Below, in pieces: positions 1 through 10,411 of a stretch of 64,000 nt of DNA. A model generated the notes under the pieces. That model did not search any database, was not told where the DNA came from, and saw only the letters and a program-made list of their open reading frames with translations. The first letter of the stretch is position 1, and each line of letters opens with the position of its first letter. The DNA lies in the NCBI GenBank assembly GCA_032622095.1, contig CP136069.1, positions 64,753,319-64,817,318 on the forward strand, read 5' to 3'. Source of the stretch: Siphonodentalium dalli. Taxonomy: Eukaryota > Mollusca > Scaphopoda > Gadilida > Siphonodentaliidae. The position numbers and the translations under genes were made by a program.

Positions 1-719
1 TAAAAAACATTGTATTTTTTGAACATCAGATAGGTCGCAGGGTGACGATATATCGATTTCAGCTTCATGAGATAGTTGTATAGCTTGTTTGATTCTATAC
101 TTGGAATTATATTTTCTGCGTGTGTTGGAAAAATTTCTAACATTTTTCATATATAATTCATCATTTTTGTTGCCTGGTATTTTAATCATTTCTCTCGCCA
201 TAACGATGCACATAGGTAGACATAAATTATCTGTACACTGTCCTGAACATTCTGGCATTGTGATAATTTGATTCGACGATGTAAGCTTCTGATTCAACGA
301 TAAAATTCGACCAGAACCCATAGGAATATATGCTATCGTTATATCCATAATAATAGTTCCGTCAATACGGAATTCTTGTTTGCTGTGTTGAATTGATTCA
401 ATTTTATTAATAATATCTTTGCCTTTGATAGTATCTTTTTGAAAATCCACCCATAAATCTAGGTCTAATGTTGGATGGCTCAAAGTTAATCTAACATATC
501 TCTCTCCCATTCATCTAAATCAGACGCTGGTGCAACATGGTTCAGTATATCGTCAAATAATTGTTCTATATCTTGTGATTCGAATATATGTGGTATATTG
601 AGAAATTTTAAACTATAAACTTTGTTAGTGACTTTGAACTTTTTGGAACGAATTTCTCTCGTTTTTGTGATCTCATAAAACGGTCCCGGCTGTATATTTA
701 AGGCATCTTCCGTAGCCAT
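1..719 (-). pseudogene. Protein-primed DNA polymerase B, N-terminal part (adintovirus/Maverick-Polinton type), partial
   Basis: Read on the minus strand. The first block (719 down to 486) starts at an ATG and encodes 77 residues; a second block continues from about 497 to the window edge in a neighbouring frame, so the polymerase runs off position 1. What I see resembles the N-terminal region of protein-primed family B polymerases of adintoviruses and Maverick/Polinton elements: a KFKVTN-like segment, a LSHPTLDLDLW-like segment after the frame change, a MPxGSGR-like turn, and a CLP...RKYNSKYRIKQ...PCDLSDVQKIQ-like segment. The polymerase and exonuclease motifs would lie beyond the window. These enzymes copy the element's own linear DNA from a protein primer. 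A one-base frame change near 486-500 suggests a decayed copy, although a sequencing error or small intron is possible. Family assignment is from remembered pattern, not a search. Confidence 0.58.
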
Positions 720-1509
720 TATTGCGACAATATGGAAATCTGAAAGGCAAATTTATGGGACTTTGATTTAGGTTATGATTAGGGATAAATTAGAGAGCTT
801 TGATGATATAGATGAAACAGTATATAAAAAATGCTTTTGAATGCATTTTCCCGAAAGATTCGGTTAATATGAATATGTTCAAAGACGTGAATGGCGCTAA
901 CTTCAACAATTTTTTATAAAAATGAGTTACCAGGATTTTTATCTGATGATTACTTGGATTATATATCGTTTGTAATTTGCCAGTTTGCGATTAAATGCTG
1001 ATTATAAGACGAAAATAAAAATAAAAAAAAATAAAAAAATGACTTACCTTTTAAATCTGTAATTCTTTAAAGCGTGCACCTTAATAAATGCTTTAATTCT
1101 ATTCAGCTTATATAGAGATAGAGTTGGCGCCATTAATACTATCTAGTTCTATTTTAGGTAATTTAAACATTAAATTTGTCAGATATTAATGTGTTCAAGT
1201 TTTTTGTAACGTTGATGAAATACTCAGGTGTTGTTTATATGAAACTATGTTGTTTTTAAAAACATATCTATAATCATTTCATTGAAATGGTTATTGGTAA
1301 CTATGTAAGATATTCTGTTAATATCTTTTATGATAATGATTAATGACATTTTTTTTTTATTGCTTTCTTGACATGACATCTTAATGTCATATATAAATTA
1401 TGTGGTATTTAACTGGATAAATTAATTGCTTTTCGTTTACTTTATAAGAGTTTGTTGGAGTTTGGGCGTCTTTTGCTTACAATTTTATTCGAAATTTAAA
1501 CTAGGAATT
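720..1509. promoter_or_regulatory. Divergent intergenic region with TATA-like box
   Basis: AT-rich, non-coding stretch between the minus-strand polymerase start (719) and the plus-strand ATG at 1510, so the two genes are divergently arranged. A TATATAAAT-like box at 1389-1397 sits about 110 bases before the plus-strand ATG and could place a transcription start near 1420. No gene is visible in the interval. Promoter function is inference. Confidence 0.35.
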
Positions 1510-2234
1510 ATGGAACCTTATTATTTTGCATTTTCACAAATTATAAGAATTATTCATTTTTTGAATGTTGTTCGCGTTGAATATGAGTTTAAACAGCAGC
1601 GGTTGCAATATTATAGGCGAGAATTTGTAGACGCTTGGGTACGCTACTGTGACGGGGATTTGACTGCGGACACCATTTTGGATAGAATTTATGATTTAAT
1701 AATAGGTAAGTTATTATTTAATTGATTTCCATTATTTTTGATACATTCTTTGTTTTCACAGATATTTTTTTTTTATCGTGTGAAATTATAGGTTTTGATG
1801 TATTATTGCATTTTAAAGTATATTTATATCGAATTAGTTTTGATAAAAATAAATTAGGAGCTTTACGATAAATATTTTATATTTAAATATAGATTAATTA
1901 CTATTGTTTAAAGATATATATATTTTTTTCAGTTGAATGTTCTTGTCTATCCGATTTAAGGATGAAAACCTTTCGTCTTTCTTGCCTACTGATTCAGAAG
2001 GCTGCTGGGTGGATTTCATTGTCTGACCCATTAATACCTGATGGGACTTTAGTGAACAATGAAAGACATTCAGCAGTAATGCGAATGGAGAATAATATAT
2101 GGCCTGCGGTTAATAGGATCAGAAGACGGTACAGACCATACAACGTACACCATAGGCGACGAAACTCATCATCTACGGATGAGCAGACATCAACTGACGA
2201 TATTAGACCGAGCAATTCACCCGTAGAGGAATAA
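1510..2234 (+). CDS. Putative two-exon gene of unknown function beside the virus-like polymerase
   Basis: Exon 1 runs from the ATG at 1510 (MEPYYFAF) to 1705, followed by a perfect GTAAGT donor at 1706. A pyrimidine-rich tract ending in CAG precedes position 1933. Joining 1705 to 1933 keeps the reading frame (phase 1) and leads to a TAA at 2232-2234. The product would be about 165 residues: an N-terminal part with hydrophobic and Tyr/Arg-rich stretches, a central cysteine-containing region, then a very basic run (RIRRRYRPYNVHHRRR) and an acidic/serine-threonine tail. The frame-preserving splice sites support a real gene. I recognise no family. Its place next to the polymerase suggests it belongs to the same virus-like element, but a host gene cannot be excluded. 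Confidence 0.5.
1706..1932 (+). other. Predicted intron
   Basis: GTAAGT at 1706-1711 and a T-rich tract ending TTTTTTTCAG at 1932 delimit a 227 bp AT-rich intron. Removal leaves the flanking frames joined without a stop. Confidence 0.5.
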
Positions 2235-2428
2235 TGTATTTATATATTTTATTGTTATGTTTGTTATCATTATTAATCATTAAAGGAACTAAAGTGTTGG
2301 GTTCCACATTTCGATTTCTACGAGACTCTGTAATATCGAGTTTTATGAGATCGAATCGTGTTTCCTACAAATCTACAAGAAATGAGAAGAAAAGTTCCGC
2401 CACTAACAAAATGTTCCATGTGTTTTAG
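2234..2428 (+). CDS. Small membrane-anchored protein, start overlaps upstream stop
   Basis: A 64-residue ORF whose ATG (2234-2236) overlaps the TAA of the upstream gene by one base (TAATG at 2232-2236). Residues 2-17 are almost entirely Leu/Ile/Tyr/Cys and look like one transmembrane or signal-anchor segment; the rest is basic and serine-rich. TAATG overlaps permit termination-reinitiation in compact viral genomes, which fits the virus-like neighbourhood. No family recognised. It could be a chance ORF, but the exact overlap and hydrophobic start argue for expression. Confidence 0.42.
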   Translation: MYLYILLLCLLSLLIIKGTKVLGSTFRFLRDSVISSFMRSNRVSYKSTRNEKKSSATNKMFHVF

Positions 2429-2796
2429 CCCCTGTGGTTTTTTACATGCACGGGGTTATTCACTAGGGAATAATTCATATCATTTTAACATCATCTCAGG
2501 ATAACAGTATTATTTCACTAACCTATCATAACTAACCTACTAACTATATGCCTATATATAGTTACATATCACTACATGTATTTAATCGGGCGTACTAAAA
2601 TATTGGCTATGCCTTCAACTATTCTGACTATAACATCTGCCTAGAAATATTTTGCCTGACTATACCATCTGAAATAAACATACATCATTACCTAACATAA
2701 AATAGGTCGTATTGTAGCTTGGATGTGCTTTTAAAGTAGTTACTATTCAGTATGACTATAAGATCTGCCTTGTAAAACAGCTCATTTTTGATACAC
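2429..2796. other. AT-rich non-coding stretch
   Basis: No supported ORF or repeat. Short recurrences of an ACTATA-like string with ATCTGCC occur around 2620-2770. It may still belong to the virus-like element on its left. Confidence 0.3.
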
Positions 2797-3118
2797 TTAT
2801 ATAAATTAGTCGTTATTGTAACGTTTACATTCGTTAAATACTATTTACGAAATCCCGTGGGGGGTGGGGGATTCTCATACGACGACTACACCTATATAAA
2901 TTAGTCGGTAATGTATCGTTTAACATTCGATAAGTAGTATTTATGAAATCCCGTGGGGGGGTGGGGGATTCTCATACGACGACTACACCTATATAAATTA
3001 GTCGGTAATGTATCGTTTAACATTCGATAAGTAGTATTTATGAAATCCCGTGGGGGTGGGGATTCCAAATGACCACACCCTAAGGCAATTAGTCGATAAT
3101 GTAACGTTGAACACTTTC
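2797..3118. repeat. Tandem repeat, about 3.5 copies of a 91-97 bp unit
   Basis: Units begin near 2797, 2891, 2988 and 3079 with TATATAAATTAGTCG-like sequence and end in a G-run (GTGGGGGG) followed by GATTCTCATACGACGACTA. The middle two units are nearly identical; the outer ones have diverged. No coding potential is seen. Confidence 0.85.
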
Positions 3119-3172
3119 CTTGTCCCCCTCACTTATATATTACAGAGATAATGCCTTCTCTTAATACTACTA

Positions 3173-4207
3173 ATGTCATTCAAAATAAACGGTAACGAAA
3201 TTGAGATCGTGGATAGCTTCAAATACTTGGTCACGTGGTTTAGTAAAAACGGATCATATAGCAGGGAACGAAACATGAGATGTAAAGATGCAAAGAAAGC
3301 TATGTACGCACTCATAAGTAAAGCCAGACAAAATAACCTCTCCTATGACAGCGTTCTTGAAATTTACGAAAAAGCAATAACTCCCATAATGACATATGGA
3401 GCCGAAGTATGGGGTTTTGAAAACACCACCTGCCTAGAAAAGCTAGAAATCTGGTTTCTTAAATTTGCACTTAACCTGCGCAAAACCACAAATACATGTT
3501 TTATTTATGGGGAGACGGGTATATGCCCAATTAGCCAAAAGATACAACTACGATGTCTAACATATTGGAATAAACTTATGAACATGCAGTGCAATAGACT
3601 CCCACTTATACTCTATTATGCACTGTATAGCTACCACCGCACAAACAACTGGAGACATGGATGGATTGACTTTATACGAACAAGCCTAAATAATCTCGGC
3701 CTATCCATTATTTGGATAGACCAAGCAACTATCAACCCACCATCTTTCAATAGACTCATCAAAGATCGAATACAAGACGCATTTGTACAATCATGGCATG
3801 GTGATATAGTAAAATCCAATAAATGTGCCTTCTACAGAATCATCAAGACTGACTTTTCAAAGGAAATATATCTCTCATTAGAAAACCAAACAGTAGTAAG
3901 GCGTCTGATTAAATTCCGTACAAGAAATCATAACTTACCGATCGAATCCGGATCGTGGGCAAAAAAAGACTACTCCGAACGAAAATGCACGCTGTGCGAC
4001 GTTGAACTTGGTGATGAATACCATATCATACTCAAATGTGAAAAACTATGCGATTTGAGACGAAAATATCTTAAATCATACTACTACACGCGTCCAAATG
4101 CCCACAAACTCAATGCCCTCTTCACGTGCACAAATAAAAGAACCCTCACCAATCTTAGTATGTTCATCCGAGACGCCCTCCGCCTAATGGAGCCCCCTGT
4201 GGCATAA
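3173..4207 (+). CDS. LINE retrotransposon ORF2, C-terminal fragment (5'-truncated)
   Basis: A 344-residue open frame matching the end of a non-LTR retrotransposon polymerase. It opens with FKYLVTWFSKNGSY, the region just after the RT core, continues with ITPIMTYGAEVWGFE, and ends with a CCHC-like cluster CTLCDVELGDEYHIILKC (C-x2-C-x8-H-x4-C) followed by LRRKYLKSYY. The endonuclease and RT catalytic domains are missing, so this is a typical 5'-truncated insertion that cannot transpose alone. A related fragment lies at 5954-6520. The clade was not determined. The frame is open only back to a stop at 3149. Confidence 0.82.
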   Translation: MSFKINGNEIEIVDSFKYLVTWFSKNGSYSRERNMRCKDAKKAMYALISKARQNNLSYDSVLEIYEKAITPIMTYGAEVWGFENTTCLEKLEIWFLKFALNLRKTTNTCFIYGETGICPISQKIQLRCLTYWNKLMNMQCNRLPLILYYALYSYHRTNNWRHGWIDFIRTSLNNLGLSIIWIDQATINPPSFNRLIKDRIQDAFVQSWHGDIVKSNKCAFYRIIKTDFSKEIYLSLENQTVVRRLIKFRTRNHNLPIESGSWAKKDYSERKCTLCDVELGDEYHIILKCEKLCDLRRKYLKSYYYTRPNAHKLNALFTCTNKRTLTNLSMFIRDALRLMEPPVA

Positions 4208-4421
4208 CCACGCGAACCTTGAAGCACCCACCCCAACTAAATCACCTCACGTACGCCCACATCCCACCCTTCCCGAACGTGCACATGATTATTGAACTAT
4301 ATATATTGCTTTCAACCGCATTACCATCTATTTGTATATATTGACGTGTATTCATAACTACACTCTGTTATACCGGACACGTCCGGCGATTTGAGATTAA
4401 AAATTCTGATTCTGATTCTGA
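4208..4421 (+). mobile_element. LINE 3' UTR with (ATTCTG)n tail
   Basis: Downstream of the ORF the sequence runs to three copies of ATTCTG at about 4403-4421. A short 3' microsatellite in place of poly(A) is typical of CR1/L2-like LINEs. This marks the 3' end of the insertion. Confidence 0.6.
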
Positions 4422-5555
4422 TACCAATACCGCCACTTATTTGACTAGGTATCCGTAACTGCAAGACAATTCAGTCGCCTCGCTACGATGGTCTGAGTGC
4501 TGACAACTGTCATGTATATTAAATCCAATTTTGTTTATTTAAATGTTTTGTCAGTTACAAATACATTCTGGCTTGATCTAGCCAATTTGTAAACGCGTAT
4601 TGACGGTTCGGTTTCTCAGAATAATGCAGAATGAGTTACTTTCTCTCATGCTCTGTACGCGATGGCAGTGTTCTGTCCAGCGTATCCGTCTGTACAAAGT
4701 GTATATAGTGCTAATGACCATGACTGAGCCCAAATGCACAATTATTTCGCGCTCCTCGTGTATAATGTTTCGCTGATTCTTGGTATACATGGGCCGTGGG
4801 CGTTTTATTTGAAGAAATGGGAATTTTTGGGACGGATTTAAAATCGAACTAAGAACGGGAGTCCGAGTCCGGTAAAAGGTGTAGTTAGGAATTCTGGTGA
4901 GATGCATGAGAAACCTTCAGTGATAAGCCGTATATAGTTGTTGTAATAATTTGAAGGATTAGTTTTAAAGGAATAATGAGTTGGTCATTCGTGAAACCAA
5001 TATATTTTATATTCTATAATTACAATCATGGGTATATAATATATTATCTTAAGCGCGTTACCATTCCTGATAATGGTTTCCTGTAATATGTATGATGGTT
5101 TTTGTCCGCTTTAGATAGTGACAATCTTACTAACGGTTTATCAGTACCACGATTATTTCTCGCATAATTAGGTCTATTATGGAGCGCAAACCGCCAAGTG
5201 GCTTTATTCTATTTTGCACATAAATTACACAAGGCAGCAGATTATAATTACTCTCCCTATACAAGGAAACATCTCGGATTATCGCTCTTGGCACAATAAC
5301 TGTTTCGTCCGATTCCGGGTATGCTATAGTGTACGAAAATGTACTTCGTGGTGGTTTGGATGTGATTCTTGGGGATCTATTTTTTAAAATAGCTTAGATT
5401 TCACAGAAGACACAACGAAATACTGAACCGAGGAGCAGATCGATGGGGAGATCCAGAAGCACGTCCATATACCAGAGTTTATAATGCAAATACATTATTT
5501 TGTTGGAGTTTCATGTAATTGAAAAGTTAATGTGTAAAACCACCTTTCTGTCTTT
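4422..5555. other. No gene; contains interspersed repeat family A copy
   Basis: No coding region is supported. About 4840-5095 matches two other places in this window (43800-44585 in the same orientation, 60812-61190 reversed): shared landmarks are GAGTCCGGTAAAAG, ATGAGAAACCT and GCGTTACCATT followed by TGATAATGGTTT. All three lose similarity just after this last motif, which marks an element end. Type unknown. Confidence 0.6.
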
Positions 5556-5725
5556 ATTATATATATGACTGTAAGGGGTTGATTTTTAAGGGGGTGGTAT
5601 TACGCGTCCCCTGCCTGTGGTTTATATCAAATTGCAAATTATTATATATATGACTGTAATGGGTTGATTTTTAATGGAGGTGGTATCACGCGTCCCCTGT
5701 CTGTGGTTTATATCAAATGGCAAAT
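5556..5725. repeat. Two tandem copies of an 85 bp unit
   Basis: Units start at 5556 and 5641 with ATTATATATATGACTGTAA and include TCACGCGTCCCCTG and GTGGTTTATATCAAAT. They differ at a handful of positions. Confidence 0.85.
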
Positions 5726-5953
5726 TACCATAATTCACCTTAAACATTATGTAAATTGGCCAGATTTGAATTTAACAAATATGTTGGTATGCATGAAATG
5801 AGATATAAGATCACTTCTAAACATATTGAAAATATCTTGTTCAAATGTAAACAAAAAAATGTCTGAGATTATTTAATATTTACTTTATGTATATTAACTG
5901 TTCGGTAATATAAGTTATATAAACTTCTCTATTTCATCGAACAAAGTTCCTAT

Positions 5954-6520
5954 TTGAACGATAAGACGATCAAATGGATCACATGTGTCAGAAGTACGCT
6001 GTCCTGTCTAGGGTGGGGGTCCCTCTGGGACTCGCAACACTCTTTAAGTAAACTAGAGTTGAATATATTCATGGAAGTTCGTAGAACAAAATTTGTTGAA
6101 CAATGGAAGAACACGATTGAGTCATCAGATCGCGGAAAGTTATATGGGCTGTTTAAAAAGAATTTCGGAATGGAAGCATATATGACTATTACGACAAACA
6201 GTTTGATGACATATATTGTTAAGATACGCACTGCTAATCATAGACTGCAGATTGAAAGGGTAAGGTGGGGTAAAGCCAAAAAGCAAAATAAGAATACAAA
6301 TTTCTGCCAGCAATGCAAGACGGCGATAGGCGACGAATTACACTTTGCACTAGAATGCACGGAACTCACACATTTAAGACGAAAATATTTGCCCAAAACT
6401 TACCATACGGAACCAACTGAAACTAAATTAGTGAAATTACTCACGAGTGCTGACCCGAATGTTCTAAAGCAGTTTGCAATCTTTGTGAAGTTGGGTTGTA
6501 AGATTATTGATAGGAATTAA
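5954..6520 (+). CDS. LINE ORF2 C-terminal fragment, second copy
   Basis: A 188-residue open frame lacking a convincing ATG at its start. It shares with the 3173-4207 fragment the pattern RTANHRLQIER, a CCHC-like cluster CQQCKTAIGDELHFALEC, and THLRRKYLPKTYH. It is the extreme C-terminus of the same kind of LINE ORF2, more strongly truncated. The sequence after its stop leads into a large GAT microsatellite and then a LINE-like 3' UTR. Confidence 0.75.
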   Translation: MNDKTIKWITCVRSTLSCLGWGSLWDSQHSLSKLELNIFMEVRRTKFVEQWKNTIESSDRGKLYGLFKKNFGMEAYMTITTNSLMTYIVKIRTANHRLQIERVRWGKAKKQNKNTNFCQQCKTAIGDELHFALECTELTHLRRKYLPKTYHTEPTETKLVKLLTSADPNVLKQFAIFVKLGCKIIDRN

Positions 6521-6619
6521 CTAATTGACAGCGGCAATTTATAACTACATCTGCTTACCATGATTACGGTGATGACATATATTACGACAGAAATAGCGAA
6601 AATGCGATATATATGGAGT

Positions 6620-7407
6620 ATGACAATAACTGCATGTGGTGGTGGTGGTGGTAATGATGATACTGTTTCGAATGGCGATGATGATGATGATGATGATGTT
6701 GATGGTGATGCTGCCGATGATTATAACGAAACCGACGATGATGATGTTGATAATGATGACGAAAATGACAGTGGTGGTGAAGATGATTAGTATGGCGATG
6801 ATGTCTGATGGCGATAATCACGATGATGGTGATGATGATAATGATGGTGGGGACGATGATTATGATGATGATATATATGCTTGAGATGATGATAGTGATG
6901 ACGACGACGACGACAATGATGGCAATAACGACGATGATGACGACGGCGACGACGATGATGAAGATTTTGATTATCATGATAACGATGATGATGGCGATGA
7001 TTATGACGATGATGTTATGATGATGGTAATGATGATGATGATGATGATGATGGTGGTGGTGATTGTGGCGACTATGACGACGACGATGACGTCGATGAAG
7101 ACGATGCTGGTGATGATTATGATGATGATGATGCTGAAGACGACGATGACGATGATGATGAAGATGAATATGAGGATGAAACGACGACGACGATGATGAT
7201 GATGATTATGAGGATGATGATGATGGTGACGATGATGATGATAATGGTGACGGTGATGATGATGATTATGATGATTATGATGATGATGATTATGATGACG
7301 ATTATGATGATGATTACGATGATGATAATGATGATGATGATCATTATGCTGATGATGTTGACGACGATGATGATAATGGTGATGATGATGACGACGACGA
7401 CGACGAC

Positions 7408-7440
<33 letters not shown>

Positions 7441-7441
7441 A
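6620..7441. repeat. Long GAT/GAC trinucleotide microsatellite (~820 bp)
   Basis: Nearly uninterrupted GAT, GAC, GGT and TAT triplets. Because the period is three, all frames stay open and give spurious Asp-, Met- or His/Ile-rich translations on both strands. It lies between the LINE stop codon and a LINE-like 3' UTR, so it probably expanded within the 3' UTR. Confidence 0.95.
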
Positions 7442-7585
7442 GTACAAATATGCACCTCTGCCATAGAAAAATGGCAAGCCAGACAACAGTGGCCCCCTTT
7501 TGTAAATATATGTATATATGTTAATTATTTAATACTCTGTATTCGCCACTTAATTGTGACATTGAGTTAAATAAACAATCAATCA
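7442..7585 (+). mobile_element. Probable LINE 3' UTR end
   Basis: Contains CATAGAAAAATGGCAAGCC, TTTTGTAAATATATGTATAT, an AATAAA-like TTAAATAAACAAT and a short CAATCAATCAA tail, all typical of LINE 3' ends. It probably completes the insertion represented by 5954-6520. Confidence 0.5.
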
Positions 7586-8059
7586 AGTATATTTCGAACA
7601 CATTGACTTAGCATAAACTTTTTTGATGTTTTAAAATTAAGATGCTGCTGGAATATATATTATTGCATCAGTAAATTATTCATTTATCCATGCTCTGAAC
7701 ATATTTGAATGAGTAAGTTCGAGAATAATGTTAACATTTGTATACAATACAATGTGTGATTTTGTTTTCAATTGAGCATTTAAAAGCTGGTACGAGATAT
7801 CGAATATGACCTGGTTCTGACTTTGATTGGTATTATCAAAGTCATAATTGTCACACTATTGACGATCAGTCAAAATAACTTAAGAACAAGTTTATTTGAT
7901 GCAAGCATGGCCTGCTATGCACTAGAACAATAATGCTCTTGTGGAATAGAACACATGCTCCCAGGCAAACATACCATCCATATAACTGGTAATAACTAGC
8001 AATCCGGGGTAGATCAATGGCTATCTAACAATACTGTTATTGGTACATTTTAGTCTTCA

Positions 8060-9560
8060 TAAAGTTCATCTACTTGAATATGGTTTTATCCAAAATATTG
8101 TATTTTAAAGTTAGTAGGTACAATATCACTCATATATGTCATGTGGTACAAAAACCAGCAATAAAACGATTTTCTGTACCATTTATTGAGAATAGTTGAA
8201 AAAAGTGCTAAATGTATGTATGTAGTAAATAAAAATATTGTTTTATTGTGTATCTATTATATATTTTGGAAGATCTGTCTGTCTGTCTGTCTGTGTGTCT
8301 GTCTGTGTGTTCGCGATGGACCCGAAAACAACCTAACCGATTTCGATGAAACTTGGTATGTGGGGATACTTTCGGCCGTGGAGTGGCATGGGCCTGTTAA
8401 TTTGCCCGTGCGACGCGACATTGACCTTGAAATCGGGTCATTTCAAGGTCGAACGCCCGAGTATCACGGGATTTCGATGAAAATTAGTGCCTGGGGATAC
8501 TTCCGTATGGGGAGTGTCGTAAGCCTATTCATTTGCCCGTGCGACGTGACCTTGAAATCGGGTCAATTCAAGGTCAAATCGCGATTTTTTTATAGGATTT
8601 CGATGAAAATTAGTGTCCCGGGATACTTTCGTATGTGGAGTCTCATAAGCCTATTCATTTGCCCGTGCGACGTGACATTGACCTTGAAATCGGGTCAATT
8701 CAATGTCAAATCGTGAATTTTGATGGGATTTCCACGAAATTTGATATATAGGGTTACTTTTGTCCTCTGAGTGTTTTGGACGGGCCAAATCGTGACCCCG
8801 ACCTCACCTTGACCTTCAAAATGATCAATTCAAGGTCAAATCGCGCAATTCGCCGAAAAGCAGAGGGGAAACAGCCCGGACGAAGTCGGGTCCATTGCTA
8901 TTCTGGATATATTTTCAATTTTGTTAGCATAAACATCGCAAACAATTTAGTTCCCCTCATATCAGATTATCCTGTATATAAGTTGGCAGTATGTCGGCCA
9001 TTATAAAACACGCATACATTTAGAGAGGTTCTTAACTTTTATTAAATGTATTCAGTTAGCATTGGGTCAACTGGTGATTCAGTATATTTACGATAAGGCG
9101 TATATTCAAATTTCCTCGTCCTCTTCATCCACATCCAGATAAATTCGGAGATTCCTCTCTATTCTAGATACAGTCCCCATAACATTAGCACTGAAACAAT
9201 CCTTTTTGCGCATCAGTTCACAAAATACATTGTAAGAAGAGAGACTTCGACCTGGTTGCAAACAGAAAGGTTTTATCCTCATATACTCACCGATAACTGT
9301 AGTTTTGTCTTGATGCTCACACCTCTTTTTGTTTCATTGGGTAGTTTTTTTTTGTACTTAACTGTTGACCAACGTTTTCTGTGACGTCAGCTACTAATGC
9401 GGCTTCTTTACAAACATTGACAATATAATTTGGTTTTGTGCAATCCAAGGACTTTTATGAGTGACTTCAATTCTTAACCTGTTTTTCTTTCTCGGTGTCC
9501 ATTGGTTTGTTACACCCTTTCTTCCCATGTGGGTTCACAAAGGAACTTGTTCTGATCTTA
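8060..9560. repeat. Direct duplication, copy 1 (with insertion)
   Basis: Sequences at 8060-8253 and 8903-9560 match 9595-9768 and 9769-10411 in the same order (for example TAAAGTTAGTAGGTA, AGCATAAACATCGCAA, ACTTTTATTAAATGT, TCGGTGTCCATTGGTT). Copy 1 differs by the GTCT-type insertion at 8254-8902. No gene is supported inside. Confidence 0.85.
8254..8902 (+). mobile_element. GTCT-microsatellite element, Helentron-like non-autonomous insertion
   Basis: Starts with a (TCTG)n tract at about 8276-8312, followed by degenerate repeats of roughly 120-130 bp (GATTTCGATGAAA...GGGATACTT...TTGCCCGTGCGACGTGAC). It ends in a short hairpin, CCCGGACGAAGTCGGG, then TTGCTAT. A GTCT-type core and a 3' hairpin followed by CTAG-like sequence are known features of Helentron-derived elements in insects and molluscs. 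Here CTAG appears as CTAT. The duplicated locus at 9768 lacks exactly this segment and so serves as an empty site. Confidence 0.6.
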
Positions 9561-9594
9561 ATTGATATCTCCGAATAGTATTCACAAAGCTCAT

Positions 9595-10411
9595 CTATTC
9601 ATCTACTCGAATTTGGTTTTATTCAAAATATTGTATATTAAAGTTAGTAGGTAGAATATCACGCATGTATGAATATGTTAAGTGGTACATAAACCAGCAA
9701 TAAAAACTATATTCTGTATATGTGTGTGTGTAGTACAAACAATATTGTTTGATTTGAGTATCTGGATATTTGTTAACATAAACATCGCAAAAAAGTTAGT
9801 TCCCCTCATATAAGATTATCTTGAATATAAATTGTCAATATATCGGCCATTATAAAACATACATCAATTTAGAGAGGGACTTAACTTTTATTAAATGTGT
9901 TCAGTTAGCAGTGGGTCAACTGGTGATTCAGTATATTTACGATAAGGCGTATATTCAAATTTCCTCGCCCGATTCATACACATCCAGATCAATTGGGAGA
10001 TTCCTCTCTATGCTAGATACAGTACCCATAACATTAGCACTGAAACAATCTTTTTTTTGCTCATCAGTTCACAAAATACATTGTAAAAAGTGTTTTCGAA
10101 ATTTCGTGAGACTTTGACCTGGTTGCAAACAGAAAGGTTTTATTCTCATATACTCAGCGATAACTGTAGTAAGGTCTTGATGCCCATATTTCATATTTGT
10201 TTTGTTGTGTAGTTGTGTGTGTACCTAACTGTTGACCTGCGCTATTAATGGGGCTGCTTTACAAACATTCACAAAATAATTTACAGTTTGTTCACGCCAA
10301 GGCCATTTATCAGTGACTTCAATTCTTAACCTGTTTTTCTCTCTCGGTGTCCATTGGTTCGTTACATCCTTTCTTCCCATGTGGGTTCACAAAGAAACTT
10401 GTTCTGATCTC
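9595..10411. repeat. Direct duplication, copy 2 (empty site)
   Basis: Second copy of the segment at 8060-9560, without the GTCT-type insertion: GAGTATC and TGGATATTTGTTA are contiguous at about 9758-9778. The reading frames inside are not conserved between copies, so it is treated as non-coding. Confidence 0.85.

Noticed and set aside
2797-3118. CRISPR-like array
   Set aside because: Whole units repeat without unique spacers; it is a minisatellite in animal DNA.
6582-7570. Several long overlapping open frames rich in Asp, Met, His or Ile
   Set aside because: All are translations of a period-three GAT/GAC microsatellite in different frames and strands; no start context or conserved non-repeat sequence.
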